From: Opitutia bacterium
GTDB taxonomy: Bacteria; Verrucomicrobiota; Verrucomicrobiia; Opitutales; UBA953
NCBI GenBank assembly: GCA_947378905.1
Contig: CANCLV010000054.1
Coordinates: 1 to 6,621, forward strand
DNA: 6,621 bases
Direction of reading: 5' to 3'
Part shown: positions 6,372-6,621 of the stretch, piece after piece
Position numbering within the stretch: position 1 is the first letter of the stretch
Layout of the letters: each line of letters opens with the position of its first letter
Position numbers and translations under genes: made by a program
The notes under the pieces: generated by a model
Database searches by the model: none
Told to the model about the DNA's origin: nothing
Seen by the model: only the letters and a program-made list of their open reading frames with translations

Positions 6372-6389
6372 CTAAGTCGGTGGACTTAG
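6372..6389 (-). other. Perfect hairpin over the rpsU stop codon
   Basis: CTAAGTC (6372-6378) and GACTTAG (6383-6389) are exact inverted copies with a 4-nt loop (CACC on the rpsU mRNA). The stem includes the rpsU stop codon (6388-6386). It has no T-run of its own and is followed 15 nt later by the terminator hairpin. It may protect the 3' end of a short, abundant mRNA or it may be incidental; the role is inferred. Confidence 0.45.
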
Positions 6390-6586
6390 TTGTTATCCCA
6401 CTTCTTACGGAGGTAACTGTTGAAGTTCTTTACCTTGGTCTTACGACGGCGACGTTCGCAGGGCTTTTCATAGCCACGCTTAGCGCGGACGTCTTTGATT
6501 ACGCCCTCGCGGTCGATTTTTTTCTTAAGGCGGCGGAGAGCCTTATCGATGGTCTCGCCTTTACGAATCTTGATTTCTACAGACAT
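6386..6586 (-). CDS. rpsU: 30S ribosomal protein bS21
   Basis: The 66-residue, very basic protein begins MSVEIKIRKGETIDKALRRL and contains the helix KKKIDREGVIKDVRAKRGYE. It continues with an Arg-rich tract (KPCERRRRKTK, residues 41-51) and ends YLRKKWDNN. This is the standard bS21 layout, at the usual length of about 60-70 residues. bS21 sits on the 30S platform near the 3' end of 16S rRNA and affects initiation and anti-Shine-Dalgarno access. ATG 6586 gives the conserved N-terminus. The 35 nt upstream that are visible hold no Shine-Dalgarno site. The gene appears monocistronic at its 3' end, with its own terminator at 6333-6356. Its promoter lies at or beyond the window edge. Confidence 0.95.
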   Translation of the reverse strand: MSVEIKIRKGETIDKALRRLKKKIDREGVIKDVRAKRGYEKPCERRRRKTKVKNFNSYLRKKWDNN

Positions 6587-6621
6587 GATTAATCAGTTGG
6601 AGGGTTGAAAGAACAGAGTCT
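6586..6621 (-). promoter_or_regulatory. rpsU leader segment with palindrome and anti-SD-like CCCTCC
   Basis: Immediately upstream of, and overlapping, the rpsU ATG is a perfect 10-bp palindrome TGATTAATCA (6586-6595). Further upstream the mRNA-sense strand reads CAACCCTCCAAC. This lacks any GGAGG-like sequence and instead contains CCCTCC, which resembles the 16S anti-Shine-Dalgarno sequence itself. A regulatory role is speculation. The leader is cut by the window end. Confidence 0.3.

Overview
This window looks like an ordinary chromosomal housekeeping segment of a free-living bacterium. It carries the 3' end of malate dehydrogenase, a secreted DUF362-family protein, an MFS exporter, an FAD-type protoporphyrinogen oxidase, a type III glutamine synthetase (GSIII, glnN) and ribosomal protein bS21. 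GSIII, a DUF362 protein with a signal peptide, few Shine-Dalgarno sites and moderate base composition together suggest the Verrucomicrobiota (or a neighbouring PVC/FCB lineage). That placement is inference from gene content, not a search result. There is no mobile element, CRISPR array, tRNA, rRNA or toxin/defence module.

Layout. Positions 1-177 (+) are the malate dehydrogenase C-terminus. It converges, with a 3-bp gap, on the DUF362 gene (181-1182, -). An 83-bp divergent region (1183-1265) separates DUF362 from the MFS transporter (1266-2600, +). The transporter overlaps tail-to-tail by 11 bp with protoporphyrinogen oxidase (2590-3927, -). A 172-bp divergent region (3928-4099) then precedes glnN (4100-6253, +), which ends in a strong intrinsic terminator. 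A second intrinsic terminator faces the other way and ends rpsU (6386-6586, -).

The genes alternate in direction, so none form a clear operon. They contribute separately to central carbon metabolism, export, haem synthesis, nitrogen assimilation and translation.

The richest regulatory region is 3928-4099. It holds a good -24/-12 (sigma-54) promoter match for glnN at 4053-4068, with a perfect 14-bp dyad over its -24 half. About 35-70 bp further upstream are two tandem 20-bp repeats, each containing an imperfect palindrome. Together these suggest nitrogen-responsive, enhancer-dependent control of GSIII. I see no clearly novel multi-gene system. The regulatory architecture around glnN and rpsU is what most deserves a second look.
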